From NCBI GenBank assembly GCA_011009095.1, contig VTPC01091249.1, forward strand, positions 71,819-135,818: a stretch of 64,000 bases of DNA. The letters run 5' to 3'. The notes beneath the pieces are model-generated. The model was not told the origin of the DNA. It saw only the letters and a program-made list of their open reading frames with translations, and did no database searches. Source of the stretch: Ignelater luminosus. Its lineage: Eukaryota > Arthropoda > Insecta > Coleoptera > Elateridae. A program made the position numbers and the translations under genes. Shown one piece after another: positions 12,966 through 25,817 of this stretch (position 1 is its first letter; each line of letters opens with the position of its first letter).

Positions 12966-13560
12966 TTACAATTTGTTTAAGTCCTCTTCACTATTGATCA
13001 ATATAGCTGGTTTATTTTCTTCTTTCTTTATCCAAAGTTTTTTATTTTTAAACCATACAAACTTGTATAATTTTTCCTTTTGTAACTTTTTTGCTTCTGA
13101 CCACAGTCCTTTATAATACTGTGTAAGGTGTTCATTTACATATATGGGTGTTGCATGTAATTCAGGAAATAAATTGTTTACTTTTGGTTTTCTCGATTTG
13201 TGTTTTTCTATAAACTGATCTCTTTTCATTTTATTAGTAAATTGCACTACTATTGGTTCTATTGGTTCTTCTCCAGTTTCTTATTTCTTTCTTTTAGAAT
13301 TTGATTCTCTTCTCTTAATTTTTTTAATTCTTTTTGGATTTCTTTTAATGTAATGTTGCACTTAGCCATTATTTCATTATTAAATTCTGCTGACTCTTTG
13401 CACTCATGTACTTCATTACTTAGAATTTTGATATTATCTGCCATAACTTTCATTTCCGTTTTGAATATTTCTCTGATTGTTTCTTTTAAATCTTCAGTAT
13501 TGTTGTTTTCTTGTTTGAAAATTAAAGCATCTAAATTTTTTGTCGTTTTGATTTTGACAT
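12966..13560 (-). pseudogene. LINE ORF1: coiled-coil RNA-binding protein, one frameshift
   Basis: The N-terminal half (about 13259-13560) is Glu/Lys/Asn-rich with a heptad coiled coil ending LREENQILKERNKKLEK. After a one-base shift near 13270 the frame continues as EEPIEPIVVQFTNKMKRDQF to KL at 12966, resembling the RNA-binding half of LINE ORF1 proteins that form the ribonucleoprotein with element RNA. The first ATG in frame is at 13453, but the frame is open further upstream, so the true start is uncertain. Confidence 0.75.
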
Positions 13561-13601
13561 CTTTGATATTTTATATTATACGTATTACTGCAAATATATA
13601 A

Positions 13602-16314
13602 AGATTTGGATTTTAGGCAATGGCGAAGTCCTGAAAAGGACCGTCTGAATGGTGTTCTAGAGAGAATTTATTAAGCTTCTCTTGTAATTCTTGCTATCTT
13701 AGAGAGCAGTGCATAAGATAGTACATAAAATATGACCTATGATTATCTCTTAATCCAAATTCCCTAAATTACTACTGATTAAAAATTAATAGTTTCAGAC
13801 TATGAGTACAAAAGCACAAGTGGTACTACTGCTGCTATTTAGGGAACTTTCTAGGCCGAGTACTACAAGGTAGACCAAATTTGAAGAAAGTCGGTTTTTG
13901 CGCTTCAGCCTTTTTTAATAAACACTATAACTAGATCTTTCTGTAGTAATGTGGACGACTGGATTAAGCAAAATCTTTAAATGTTTTGTCTATAGCTATG
14001 GAGACAATTTTGGTAAGTGTTCTAAGTTCTTAGAAAATAGGCTTAGGCTTATCTCATCGCATTGGTTTTGTTCTTTACCTACGTCCAAATGTGAAAATTC
14101 CGATTTCGTTATCGGTTTTAATTTCTGCACTACAGATCGATTAAATTGTAAATGACTAACAATCAAAGAAGTAGAAATGTTGACCACCAAAGGAATGCAA
14201 CTAGTTATAGAGTTTTATATCTCAAAAGAATTCCTATTTCAACCTTGAGTTCTGACAAACTTTATTTTTATTTTAAATCACGAGTGTTACTTATTAGACC
14301 TAAAATCTATTAATTACTAGTCAAAACGCAAACTTTGATATTCACTTATACAGAAATATTTCGTAAAACAAGTAAATGTGAGAATGAATCATATTTTATA
14401 CTAAAAAACATGATTTTGCCATTTGATTCCAATAAGTATTGTTTCTGAGAATAATTTATTATCTTCATAGATTATACTATTTAGCGATAAAATCTTGGTG
14501 ATTTATTTTTTTTTACTAAAGTAGCTAAAACCACTTTCAAAAGTTTTCTTTGTGTAAAACGCCCGCAATGAAAATGATTCAAATTTTAAAATCGTGGCAT
14601 TAATCCAAATTCAGGCAAATGCAGCCAAACAATTCCGAATTACTGTAGATTGTTCATGAAGATCTTGTTTTTCGTGAATAACACTGTTATTTATAACCAA
14701 ATTTATTCGTATTATTACTAAATTGTTTTGAAAACATTATTATTATACTCCCACAATTTATTTTTGAATTTTTAGTACGGTATAGATATTTTAACTGATT
14801 AAACTGAATTCGTTAATAAATTTTATCTTGACAGGTTGAAGAAATACTTTCGTATCCTTTGAATGCAATGTTGCAATAACCTAGAAAATGGATGAAAAAA
14901 TAGTATAACAAATATTTATTCGCATATTTAATCGATTTTTACATACCATAGCAAATTTTTGTTTAAAGGTTGTGTACTCGTATAACCTACGTATAAATTT
15001 CGCAAACAAGACAATTCAACGCGTTTCATAGTTCACAAGAATATACATAAATGCAGCGTAAAAATTGTCGCCTTTTGTGTTTTTAAAGCGTAAAGTCCAT
15101 ATCTAATTTTTCAATAAGAATTTGCTACAGGACGCAAAATGATAGTGGGAAGATTACATCACTATCCTGGTAAACTGCACTTTACACTACGTTATAATTA
15201 CGCTGATAACAATTATTACATAAATAAGCAAAATAATATCATTTTACAAATAATGCATTATAGAGATAAAATCTACAAATATACAAATTGCACCAAATCT
15301 CCCTGTTTAGTAAGATTATGTAGCTTTAGTAGTTTAATGGTTTTATAGAAATATTAATTAGGATTAACTTGCAATGTAAGGATCAATTTTTCTTAATATT
15401 CTGGGTTGAAGAAATAAAAAGCTTCTTGGATTTTGTTTAATTAACTTAATTTAATAACAAAAATTAGCGCCATCTTACATGTCACTTTCTTCAAGTCATT
15501 CTCTTCTACATAGTGTCTCACATACCACCAACAACAACGGTAGGTATTATGATTACATTAAAGTATTAATAAAGATAAAGTATTTCAAACCCTAACAATT
15601 TTTATGTAAGTTCTCAACATGTCAAAAACGTATGTTTTGTGTTCAATCTATTCCTGCAATTATAACTTCAGTACTTGCATTTGTTTTCGAGACAAACAAA
15701 AATTTATTTCTTCGTGGTAGCTATATCTTGATTATTTAATTATTGAATTGTTTTCAAACTAGCAATTGTAGTAGGCTTTGATATTTTTTAAACAACTGAT
15801 ATTAGTTGTATGCTGCAGTTTGTTACAACCGCATACATGAATTTCGCTTGGCATCGCCATTGTAGTTAATTCATTTGTTATTATGGAATTGCGATGATCA
15901 AATTATAATCAGTACTTTCACTCTTTGATGATTAGGGTTGGTGGCAGGCCCAATTTGATGATGAAGCCGGTTGCCTGTTGGGATTATGAAAAGCCGGTAA
16001 ATCGCTGAACTCCCACAATCCACACACGGTTGCTTTATACACCATCTGATAATTTGATGTTAGCCATGTTACTGTATCGGATTTTAGCGTATGAATCAAC
16101 CGTATCGTCTGTGCTGAGCAACGACTAGTAATTAGTAACCATCGTTTTCTTGTTTTTCTTTGGATTCTTTGGGCGATTGTAATTGATACTCAGAGTGCCC
16201 AAAACAGCGACAGAGCATTCGGTTGAAATACAGAGATCATATTTTCGGTTCGCCCTAAATCCAGCGATCCACATCTACTATCATAGACCGGTATTGCAGA
16301 CCAATCAAGGCCTA
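13602..16314. other. AT-rich DNA; possible eIF4B pseudogene tail at its left edge
   Basis: The first ~80 nt directly continue the pre-insertion site of the LINE, so they may be the end of the eIF4B-like copy, but I cannot align them with confidence. The remainder has no coding evidence on either strand. Confidence 0.5.
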
Positions 16315-16521
16315 AGAACTACATGTACGTCATCAACGAAAATGTGCCAAGTATGACGTCATTAAAATCGCAGTGACGTAACATGACAGTTACAAACGGA
16401 AGCAAGGTTACGGTCAATTTTCGATATCGATCATTACTCCCCTATATCAATGAACTTGAACTGGTCCGACCTATTTTCGTCAACTGCGCATGACGTCATC
16501 TATAACGTGATATGTAGTTCT
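16315..16521. mobile_element. short MITE with TA-flanked inverted ends
   Basis: About 207 bp. The ends AGAACTACAT (16315) and its inverse (ending 16521) are flanked by TA (16313-16314 and 16522-16523); the match extends one or two bases outside. The interior is unusually rich in TGACGTCA-like palindromic words (for example near 16334, 16362 and 16491). No coding capacity. The short end repeat makes this less certain than the other elements. Confidence 0.5.
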
Positions 16522-17149
16522 TAGACCGCACGAATTCTAGCAACCCTATCGATGATGTACCTACTGACAGTGACTTTCAGCATCTGAGATATGTTTTTTA
16601 GAGCGACGATGAACAAGTTAAGAGATCAAGATACACGACGAACCCACAAACAATTTCTTCAGAGGTCTCCCCAAGAATACACCAATTGGCGGCTTTGGGC
16701 AATAAAAGTCTATTCGGAATTCAGATGATGTATTACTTGGGAAAAAATTACAAGTGTTTGGAAACTTTGCAAATAGCATCAGCAAAATCTTCTTTATCTT
16801 AAGAATGGTGGATACTACAAGAGCCCATTCCAATAGATGACCTACATACAGTAAGAAGAAAGCAACCGTATTCAAATTATCAAGGGCAGAAAGTCGTAAG
16901 GAGAGTTTACTGAAAATTTCACAGCAAGTACACTTCTGTACCACCTCACACAAAAACTTGACGAAGACTTTTAAGAAAGAACCTGATTCTCATCCTAGTA
17001 GCATACCGAACTGTTACAGCAATACATTTAATGCATGTGTACTGTTCGATAATTTTAAAGTAGAACAACAAGCTGTAAATTGTTTGTATGATGTCGTCAT
17101 AATTCCATGGCATTGTAGTTACAAAAGATTTTTAAAAAGTCGTAAGGGC

Positions 17150-17590
17150 AGATACAACAGTAAACGCAGTTTTCTTACGATGCTGAGACTCCAAATTATC
17201 TTGACAGTAACCACTTTCACTTTTCAGGGTGGAAAATCATTCGGTGCCAGAAACAACAACAGATAGCTCTTTCCTGATGGCACTGTTTAGCTGCCTGTAG
17301 TCAACACAGAATATCGTACTGCCATCTTTCTTCTTGACCAAAAAGACTGATGAGGGCTATTTTCGATTGCCACTTTTAGCATTTCCTCGATCTTTTCTAA
17401 TTCAATGCTCTACACGCGAGTGTCACCCTTCTTCGCCGTTTCGGATTTACGTATCTCGTGTGTGTGCAAGTGCACTTTCTAACTTGTTGTGATGTGCAAA
17501 CCTCAAAGCTCGAGTTTTGGCATCACGAATAGCATCGATAAAATTCTGTCGTTCAAGAAACTTTCTAAGACTGAGATACGCCAATCTAAT
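17150..17590 (-). pseudogene. degenerate Ty3/gypsy remnant: gag piece joined to RT piece
   Basis: Minus strand. 17430-17590 reads RQNFIDAIRDAKTRALRFAH, like the capsid region of gypsy gag. 17150-17420 reads IEEMLKVAIENSP, then, in another frame, LVKKKDGSTIFCVDYRQLNS and FSTL...SGYCQ...KKTAFTV, which is the start of reverse transcriptase. Protease and the gag end are missing between the two, and there are many stops and frame changes. The remnant may extend left to about 16600, but I could not assign motifs there. Confidence 0.75.
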
Positions 17591-17599
17591 TAAACGTAA

Positions 17600-20500
17600 A
17601 ACGTAAGCTCTCCTCCAGTTTCTGCATTCTGCTTTTTGTTTATTTGATTATTGTTTGATTTAGGTGGACCAAGATGGAAAATATATAAGGTAGGCGATTT
17701 AACACGTATTTTCGAAGTGTGACAACATCAGCAACACAAAAAACTGATTTAAAAAGAAATCAACACAGAAACAGAGCACTTCCGTTTGTGGAACAAAAAG
17801 AACCAACCATTAGTATAAAGAACAAACGGGCAAGTAAGCAAGGAGCATCAGCCGCAGTGGCCAGATGTGATATTTAAGTTTCAATATCTTTTAGGTTCTT
17901 ATCACTTTGAATTAATTTGTAATCGGTGGCGATGCCATAATCACAGTTTGTTTTGTCCCAAAACAAAATGCTCTACTACCGACTACTTTTATAATTATAA
18001 TTTCTTACTTACTTTTGTTTAGTAAATTAGCTGTGACGTCGTTAACCTTCAATATACTAATACTACTAATTCACTAAAAGGTGAGATCATTTAATTACCA
18101 AATAATTAGAAAAAAAACTGAATGTTTGTGAAGTTAACCACTCTAGGTAGTTACTCTATATGAAGTTGAAATTAATTTTAATGAAATAATTATAATTATC
18201 ATTAAAACATGAAATTATCTAAAAAAAATAAGCCTTGAAACTTAAAGATATTTAACTTTTCAAATACTTAAACGAGAGTTGAAACTACGGCAAATAAACA
18301 AAAATAATAAAAAGTAAAAGTAAAACCGTGATACCTAATTTAAAATACGAAAAGAAAGATACACATTTCTCCTGTGACTTTGATCTCGATATAAAATTCA
18401 AGTTTAATTTTTACTTTCAATTTACTAAAGTGGGTATTAGTTTTTAGTTATTTTTATTGTCGTTTAAGTAAATTGAAGAGCTCATACTTCCTAAACTTCA
18501 AACAAGATTAATCTTAAAATAAATAACAAATAATAGCAATATGACATATAGTCGCTTTTTATCAAAGCCGATACCATTAATTTACGGATTAGATACCTTT
18601 TACGCCTACCTATTTTATTGGTACCGCTGTAGTCTCATCATTTATTCATTATGCATTAGAGTTGTGCTTTCCATTTTTTTTTATACGACTCTAATGAAAA
18701 ATATTACGAAAACCGTTACTAATTAATTACTATTGGGTAAATAATACGGTTCATACACATTTACCTGTCAAAAAATTAACATAATGTGATATTATGAAAC
18801 ACGCCATTAAGTGGTAAGTAAAAACAAAATTGTTTGATTTGTTAAATTGCATTTTCAAATTCACTTTATGTCATAAGAGTTAGAAACAGAATCGCAATCT
18901 TGTTAGGCACTTGTTCTTACATAGTGATAGGCAATTAAATTTCGACGAGGACCAAGAACTTTTAAAATGTATATGGCGGGTGTAATAATTGTCCAACGTC
19001 TTCTGTTTAAGTTTTGTCTAAAATAATAATCTTATATGAACTATATAAAACATACCTACAGAGAGATCAAAAGGTAATCAAAGTCACGTGACGAGTAACT
19101 TTATTGGTTTGTTATGCCATGTCACTTTTTGATGTTGGCAACATTTAAGCGTCGTTGGGTTTCTAACCTAAAAACTTAATGTTCTAAATCTAAGTCTATT
19201 CAAAAAAATAAAATTAGCCCTTGAAGAAATCTTGAGAATACATCAATAAATGGTTAAGACATGTCTAGCCGAAAAGTGACAAAATCTCCTAGATTTTTAT
19301 TTTTGAAAGTTTCGTTGGTTGGTCTATTGGTCTGTTGCCATGTTCCCGTAACTTTGCAGGACATGTTATATATGAAATCAACTTACAATTAAAATTTTCT
19401 CCTGCTTACAGATACATAATTGATATTTCGATATCTCAAATAGTTTTCGAGATAATCATTCAACTCTCGAGCAGTGGAAATATTCAGAATTCATTTTGAG
19501 CAACTATCTGTTGACTTTTATTTCAAAATTCTTTTACATTATAACTTGCTTCAATCTAAATCTTTTTTTGGTCTTGAATTCCATAAGTACAATCTATAGG
19601 ATGTCTTGAGATCCCAAACAGTGAAAATATCCAGAAATTTTAGTCATCGTTCTGACAAATTCTAGATCCATTTTCAAGATTCTTTTGGATCTTGAAATTC
19701 CTTATGTTAGTGCAATTTATTCGAACCAAGACAATCTTGAAATCTTAAAAGGTGGAAATATTAAGAACTTCATTAGTCGTTTTAATCAGCTAATATTGAG
19801 ATGTTTTATTTGCCAATATGTAAAATGCTTTCGAATAGGGGTTTTCCCTCTATCAATACGCTTCATATTGGCTAAAGAATCTCAAAAATTCAGAGATTGT
19901 AGTCAGTCTGAACGGCCATACCTTGGTCATTTATCAGTCAATTTTCAAGATTCTTTTGGATTTTGAATTTCTTCTGTACTTTAGTCAAAAAAATCTGAAA
20001 ATCCCAAAAAAATGAAATTTCAATGAATTTTGGAAGTGGAAGATTTTCATAATTTCTTGAATTCTAATTTCCTATGAGTAGAATGTATTTGTAACAAACA
20101 TCTAATTTCAAAATTCCAAAAAACTGTTGTTATTTTAAGCCTAAACTTTTTGAAACTAGATCTTCCATTTTGATCAAAAGGGGTTTTTTAAGCAATCTAT
20201 CATAAGCATTTATCGTGTAAATATCACCAAAATTCTACATTTCACATTGAGAACAATTTCGAGTTCTTTTCGGTTTCATTTAATTTTGCTTGCAGAAAAT
20301 TTCAATTAAGTTGCAATTAGATATACATGCCAAACAAAAAGGTTAATCTCGTAATACAATAAAGGAAAGGACAAAGACAAAACACGGTGTAATAAGGAAA
20401 GCCTCGACACCAACAATAAAGCTAATTTTATTTAAAATTCTCAACACACTCGATCGTTTTAAATAGGTAAATATTTTCTAAAAGAAAAAAGGTTAGGACA

Positions 20501-23348
20501 TTGGTTGAATATAAGGGATGGGCTGGGCTGCGCATTTTTTCAAATAAAGATTGAAGAGTAACCATATCATACAGACGGCATTATCTAATTGAACTTTCTG
20601 TATCAATAAAAAAAATCATGGGCAATGAATAAAAACGTAAAAAATATTTAAGATTTTGAACAAAAAGAAATAATCAAAACTAATCAAGGAGTACTGGAGA
20701 ATAATTACTAAAATATGTTAATTACAATGAACCAGATTTAATATATCGAACGGAAGAGAAACTACCAAACGAGTCGGAAATAAGCCAATGTCGACAGGAG
20801 AACAAATTTCAACATTTATTCGAATTTTATTTGTTATTATGGTTTAACTACATAACCAAAATTCGCGAAAAAGCGTTCAATGAAATGTATAACCAATTTA
20901 AAGATTACGTCAAAAAGATTTTTTGTTTGTTAATTATTTTATAAACAAAGGAAAAATTTCACATCTACTTGAACACACTCTGCCATCAATTAAAAGTGAA
21001 ATAGATTATGTTCCACAAAATTATATTGTTATGTTTTCCGGATTATGAACACAAAACAACTTTTCATGTAAGATGTTACACTACACTAATTTACATATTA
21101 TGCATGTCATGCTTAGATCTCCTTTACAATAGTTTTTAATTTAAGGTGAATTTACAAAACACTATTATCTCACGAGTAGTTTATTATAACAAAAGGAAAA
21201 AGAGAACTTTATCAGTTACTTTAATCAGAATAAAATTTTGCACTTCAAAAATATTTAAAAAGGTACAAATTATATTTCTATTTCTGTAATAACTAGGGGA
21301 AAACTTACATTGATCTTCCAATAATACTAAATGTCCAATAATAAAACAATACTGAATGCTGCATGTAGTGTTCATGGTTATGGACCTTCTATATTTAAAT
21401 AATAAGATACCAATATGTAACTCTATGATTAAAGAAATATTTATTTAAGATATTACAATTTTAAAATTCATTTTAAAACGAAAATTACAATATTAGCTTC
21501 TATGGGTTTATGAGTTATGACAATAATGACTTATTTTCTACTATCTGAGTAGGTAAACAAAAACGGGATCAACATGACGAAGAATAATAACAAAAATGGA
21601 TTTAAAATTCCAAATTATCATTTTTAAATAGATAGTTTAAACGAAAGAAATATTAATGGAACTAAACTCACTAATCAATAGCAGTCAAGTAATTTATTAT
21701 TACGCCCTCGTATGTAAAAACAAAAACAAAAACTTCAAGATTTTTCAAGTTCAATTGTTAAACAAAAGATATTACTGAAACTTGCTTACATCTATTTCAC
21801 TAAAGATTACAGAACAAGCTATTATCAAAAGTTTCATTTGCTCTATCAGGAATTTCCTGTTTATGGAATTAAACATCCTTCCTGAAGTGATGAACAGCCT
21901 AAAAATCTCATTTTTATTTCATTAGTTGACAAAAAATTTACGATAAAATAATACGCAATCATTTCAGTTTGCGTCTTGCCAAAACTATTAATGACTACTA
22001 CCCATGTAAATATTACTAGTTTTATCAAAGTTCCTTGAATATCAATATTATTCCCATCAATAATATTAGAATAAAATAAACTGATAAACTGTCTTGACAC
22101 GTGCTTGGTGTTTATAACAAGAAAATCATAAGGATTGATGCAAAAACATACCTGTGAAGATTGGATTTTAAACTTCCACTTGATGAATAGTGAATATACA
22201 ATAAGAAACTGTTATGAGTAAACTTCTAAAAGGAACTACACATGCCACTACACAATCCACGCACACTTAATTTATAAATTGTGTTGATAAGTATGCATTC
22301 CTTTTATCAGATGGCTTATCACTTTTATACGGGAATATCGTCGCGTAAACAAACATCGAAGTGTGTAAAAATGTTATCATTCGAATTGTTCTTTAATTTT
22401 ATCATGCTCGTTCATACAAGTGTATGATACAAACAACAACGAACATCGTAAGCAATGGGGCGTAATAAAACACCTTGGAAGACAACTTCCCATTCCACTC
22501 TAAAATCACGAAATCCCCTCCACGCAAGACTCAAAAATAAACATTGAACGTCAAGACGGTGAATGAATATACGATATCCTTTTCTATACAATGTATAATA
22601 TGTAAACAAATACAAATTTGCTACACGTTAGCTGACGTAACTATAATTACATTAACTTCATTTGACTATATGAAAACAAAACATTTGAGTTTTTTAAATT
22701 GCCTATGTTATAGGCGTTTCGCATTAAAAATTTTAATTGCGATGTCGAAAACAACATAAAAGAAAAGGATCAAACAGCAAACAGTTAAAGCAAATCAAAA
22801 TATCCAATTTGAATTTTTACTTTAACATTCGATTATTTAGTTTTTTTGGTATAAGCTTCTTCGAAACAATTTTTAAAAAGAATATAAATATACTACCCGG
22901 CCCATCGGCCAGCCCTCGGAGTATTTCACTCATCGATGTTCGTTGTTATTTTATTTTCAACAACTGTTCCAGCAACTTTTGCAATGCAGTAGGCCCCTCC
23001 CTCCCACCAAAAGAAAGATACAGGCCTTAATTAGTTGTTAGTTATTACGTCACTGTCTATGAGACAATTATTTTTAATATGCTAGCTCATCTCATTGTTT
23101 ATTGCCCAGGTAACTATTTTGCATATTTGGCGTATACGTATAGCACGGTTTTCGTGTAATGTATACAGGGTATAATAAATAAAGCAAGCCAAACACATAT
23201 CGAATATCTCAGTAACTTAAATCGGTACGAAAAAATTCTTACTACAAAAAATGATTGGGTCAAACAGAAAATTCTCTTATCAATTCATTTACTGGTTTCC
23301 GGTTTCGCGGGAAATGACATCAACTTTTTAATTTTGAAGTAATCTATG
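17600..23348. other. 5.7 kb AT-rich DNA without recognised gene
   Basis: Scattered short frames only. 19500-20150 has loosely repeated TTCAAGATTCTTTTGGAT-type words about 280-300 nt apart, suggesting an old duplicated unit. 22890-23030 is locally more GC-rich (CCGGCCCATCGGCC). 23165 has a TATACAGGGTAT word typical of insect repeat ends. None supports a gene. Confidence 0.5.
19329..19456 (+). repeat. dispersed repeat, copy 2
   Basis: Same orientation and about 85 percent similar by eye to 3708-3838: both carry GACATGTTATATATGAAATC and GATATCTCAAATAGTTTTCG. The flanking inverted ends seen around copy 1 are not recognisable here. Confidence 0.8.
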
Positions 23349-23713
23349 TAGGGGAGACCGGGGCAATAGCGTAATCGGAGAATTAGCGTAAGTTGCTGTT
23401 TTGTCGAAACAATAATAGATGTCTCTATGACTGTAGCATTAGGTGATGTATTTAACTTCATTTTGTCAGTGCATCTTGAAATCTGGGATAAAGCATGTGG
23501 ATCCTACGCAAAAATAATTTTTGAAACTTTTACAGTACCGTGAGAAGTAACGCCAGAATCTTTGAAGGCTTACAAGAAAGTAAGTAAGGATTTATTTACA
23601 ATTCTAATGGGTGCAAACAATAAATATAATCGTAAATTAAGTCTCATGTTATTTCTAAGCACAGGCAACTTGTTCTAACCTAACATTTTCTTTAAAAAAA
23701 ACACAGTGTTGAT

Positions 23714-23770
23714 GGGGCACTAGCGTACAGTTTTGTTCGGGGCAATAGCGTTAAACGACGCTATTGCCCC
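23714..23770. repeat. left internal copies of the pogo end motif
   Basis: GGGGCACTAGCGTA at 23714, GGGGCAATAGCGT at 23739-23751 and its exact inverse at 23758-23770, the last two forming a 13-bp-arm palindrome with a 6-nt spacer just upstream of the transposase start. A weaker TTAGCGTA is at 23383. These look like extra transposase-binding sites. Confidence 0.75.
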
Positions 23771-23792
23771 ATATGGCTAGTTGTTGGCCTAG

Positions 23793-25817
23793 ATGGCTCC
23801 GATTATTATTTATTTTGTTTCAGCATGGTTCGAAATTATAAGAAAAGAAATCTTAAGAGCTCAATGGAGCGTGGAAGATTTAAAAAGTGCATTGGCACTA
23901 ATTAGATCAAGCGAAATGACCCTTATGGATGCTAGTAGAGAGTTTAATATTCCTTCAACAACTCTTCGAGATCATGTTAAAAACAGAAGTCGTAATAAAG
24001 AAAATGTACCTGCATTACCTAAGCAAACAGGTATAAAAAGAGTTTTCACGATCGAACAAGAAAATGCCTTAGAAAGGTACTGTTTAAAACTATCACAAAG
24101 GTTTTATGGACTGACCATTGAAGAATTTTGAATAGTGGCTTACCAGTATGCTGTTAAGTTAGGAAAAAAAAAGAGATTCGAGAATAAAAAAAGACTGAAA
24201 ATGGCAGGCTGGGATTTCTACAGAGGATTCATGAAACGACATCCAGATATTTCTCTTAGATCCTCAGAACCAACAAGTTTAAAATCGAGTTATGAGCTTT
24301 AATAAAACTGAAATTGACCGATTTTTCGCTAATCTTTCAGCCCTCTACGAGAAGTACAATTATGGCCCTAATGACATTTACAATATGGGTGAAAGCGGTC
24401 TTCATATTGTTCATCGGCCATCTAGAATTATAACTCAAAAAGGTTTGAAGCAAGTCGGGAAGATAACAAGTGCAGAAAGGGGAGAACTTATGACAGTAAT
24501 ATGTTGCGTTAGCTCTTCTTATGTTCCCCCAGTTCTCGTCTTTCCACGAAAGTTAATGGTCGTTCATTAACCTTATGAAGAACGCTCCACCTGGTTCCAA
24601 AGGTTTTACTAGTGGAAATGGCTGAAGTAATGGAGACGTATTTCTTGAGTGGATGAAGCATTTTATTATACATATTCGGCCATCAAAAGATCATCATGTG
24701 TGCCTTGTATTAGATAACCATGTAAGCCATTATTCCCTACAAGTTTATGATTTGGCCAAAGAAAATGGTGTAGATATGATTTCACTGCCTCCCCATACGA
24801 GCCACAGAACCCAACCTTTGGACATATCATTTTTTCGGACCACTGAAGACCGCGTATGACCATCAATGTGACTATTGGATTAAGTCAAATCCTGGTAAAC
24901 GTATTACGGTTTATGAAATGGCTGAATTATTTGGGCAAGCATATCAAAAAGTATGCACTATTGAAAAAGCCGTAAATGGATTTCGGACTACAGGAATTTA
25001 CCCCTTTCAACCAAGTGTATTTTCGAACGAAGATTTTGCTGCATCTGATTCTTTACTGCATCCATCAAACTCCAATCAACAACATACTAAAGATGTTATA
25101 AATAAAAACAATACAACACCACCCAATTACAACATCTCACAAAATAATGCTGGGCCGAGTGCTAAACCTTGTAATTTACTAGCAGACAGTATGGAAGATT
25201 ATGATGAGTTATTTTCCTTACCAAAAGTTTTAACTTCCAATGAAACAAAGACTAAGAAACGTAATGTAAAAAGAAAGCATTCGGAAATTTTAACTTCAAC
25301 TCCTTTGAGAGGAGAATTAGAAGAAAAAGAGCTAAAGAAGACCACAAAAAATACCATGAAAGTTAAAAGACACATTGCATCACAGGAAAATAAGAAGATT
25401 AAAAGACCGAAGAAAACCAAAAAGTCAGAAAGTGAATCAGAATCAGAAACATCAGAGCCAAAATTGTCATCAGAAGAAGAAGTTGATGAGGAGGGAATAG
25501 ATATAAATTTTGGTGAACTGGAGGAAATACGTAGACTCGATTATGTTTTGGTAGAGTTCAAGACTGATAAAAATGTAGTTTACTTTGTAGGAAAAGTTAT
25601 AACTGATGAAGAGAATGGAGAATATGAAGTATCATTTTTCCGAAAAAGCAAGAAACTGAAAAATACATTTGTTCTGCCTCAAGTACTAGGTATAAGTGTA
25701 GTTCAGAAAACTCATATTAAAATGAAACTTCCAGAACCAACACTTCATGGCGCAACTAAACGACAACATTCCTTTTTAAATTTTGGAATCTCGTTTGGAA
25801 ATTTGAACGTCCATTAA
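23793..25817 (+). pseudogene. pogo-like transposase (DDE_1), broken, with C-terminal SH3-like domain
   Basis: 23793-24131 holds a Psq-type helix-turn-helix (WSVEDLKSALALI...STTLRDHV) that would bind the element ends. A TGA at 24129 interrupts; the frame goes on (AYQYAVKLGKKKRFENKKRL) and then shifts near 24290. 24292-24570 holds IYNMGESGLHIV, where the first catalytic Asp of the usual NMDETG is Gly, and KITSAERGELMTV. After another shift and stop (about 24560-24625) comes CLVLDNHVSH (second Asp) and HRTQPLDISFF (third), 35 residues apart; a T-run shift follows near 24835. 24918-25817 is open: AELFGQAYQKV...NGFRTTGIYPFQP, a long Lys/Glu/Ser-rich linker, and a compact C-terminal module (LDYVLVEF...VYFVGKVITDEENGEYEVSFF). 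Dead by stops, shifts and the lost Asp. Confidence 0.88.

Larger units (their letters stand above)
9974..13591 (-). mobile_element. non-LTR retrotransposon (CR1/Jockey-like LINE), 3.6 kb
   Basis: A LINE on the minus strand with ORF1, an apurinic-type endonuclease and a reverse transcriptase in order. A 10-nt direct repeat AAATATATAA occurs at 9964-9973 and 13592-13601 and is the probable target duplication. The 3' end (left) is a short A/T tail after the ORF2 stop; the 5' end (right) begins GCAGTAATACG with almost no leader, so slight 5' truncation is possible. It is inserted at the ragged end of the eIF4B-like pseudogene. Several frameshifts make it inactive. Confidence 0.9.

Noticed and set aside
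16618-16953. 111-codon frame on minus
   Set aside because: No recognisable motif; lies beside the degenerate gypsy remnant and is probably part of it read in one of several frames.
22544-23030. 70-97-codon plus-strand frames
   Set aside because: Composition is that of random AT-rich DNA with no motif; no splice-site support.
25199-25420. hydrophobic Phe-rich frame on minus
   Set aside because: Shadow of the Lys/Glu-rich linker of the pogo transposase on the other strand.
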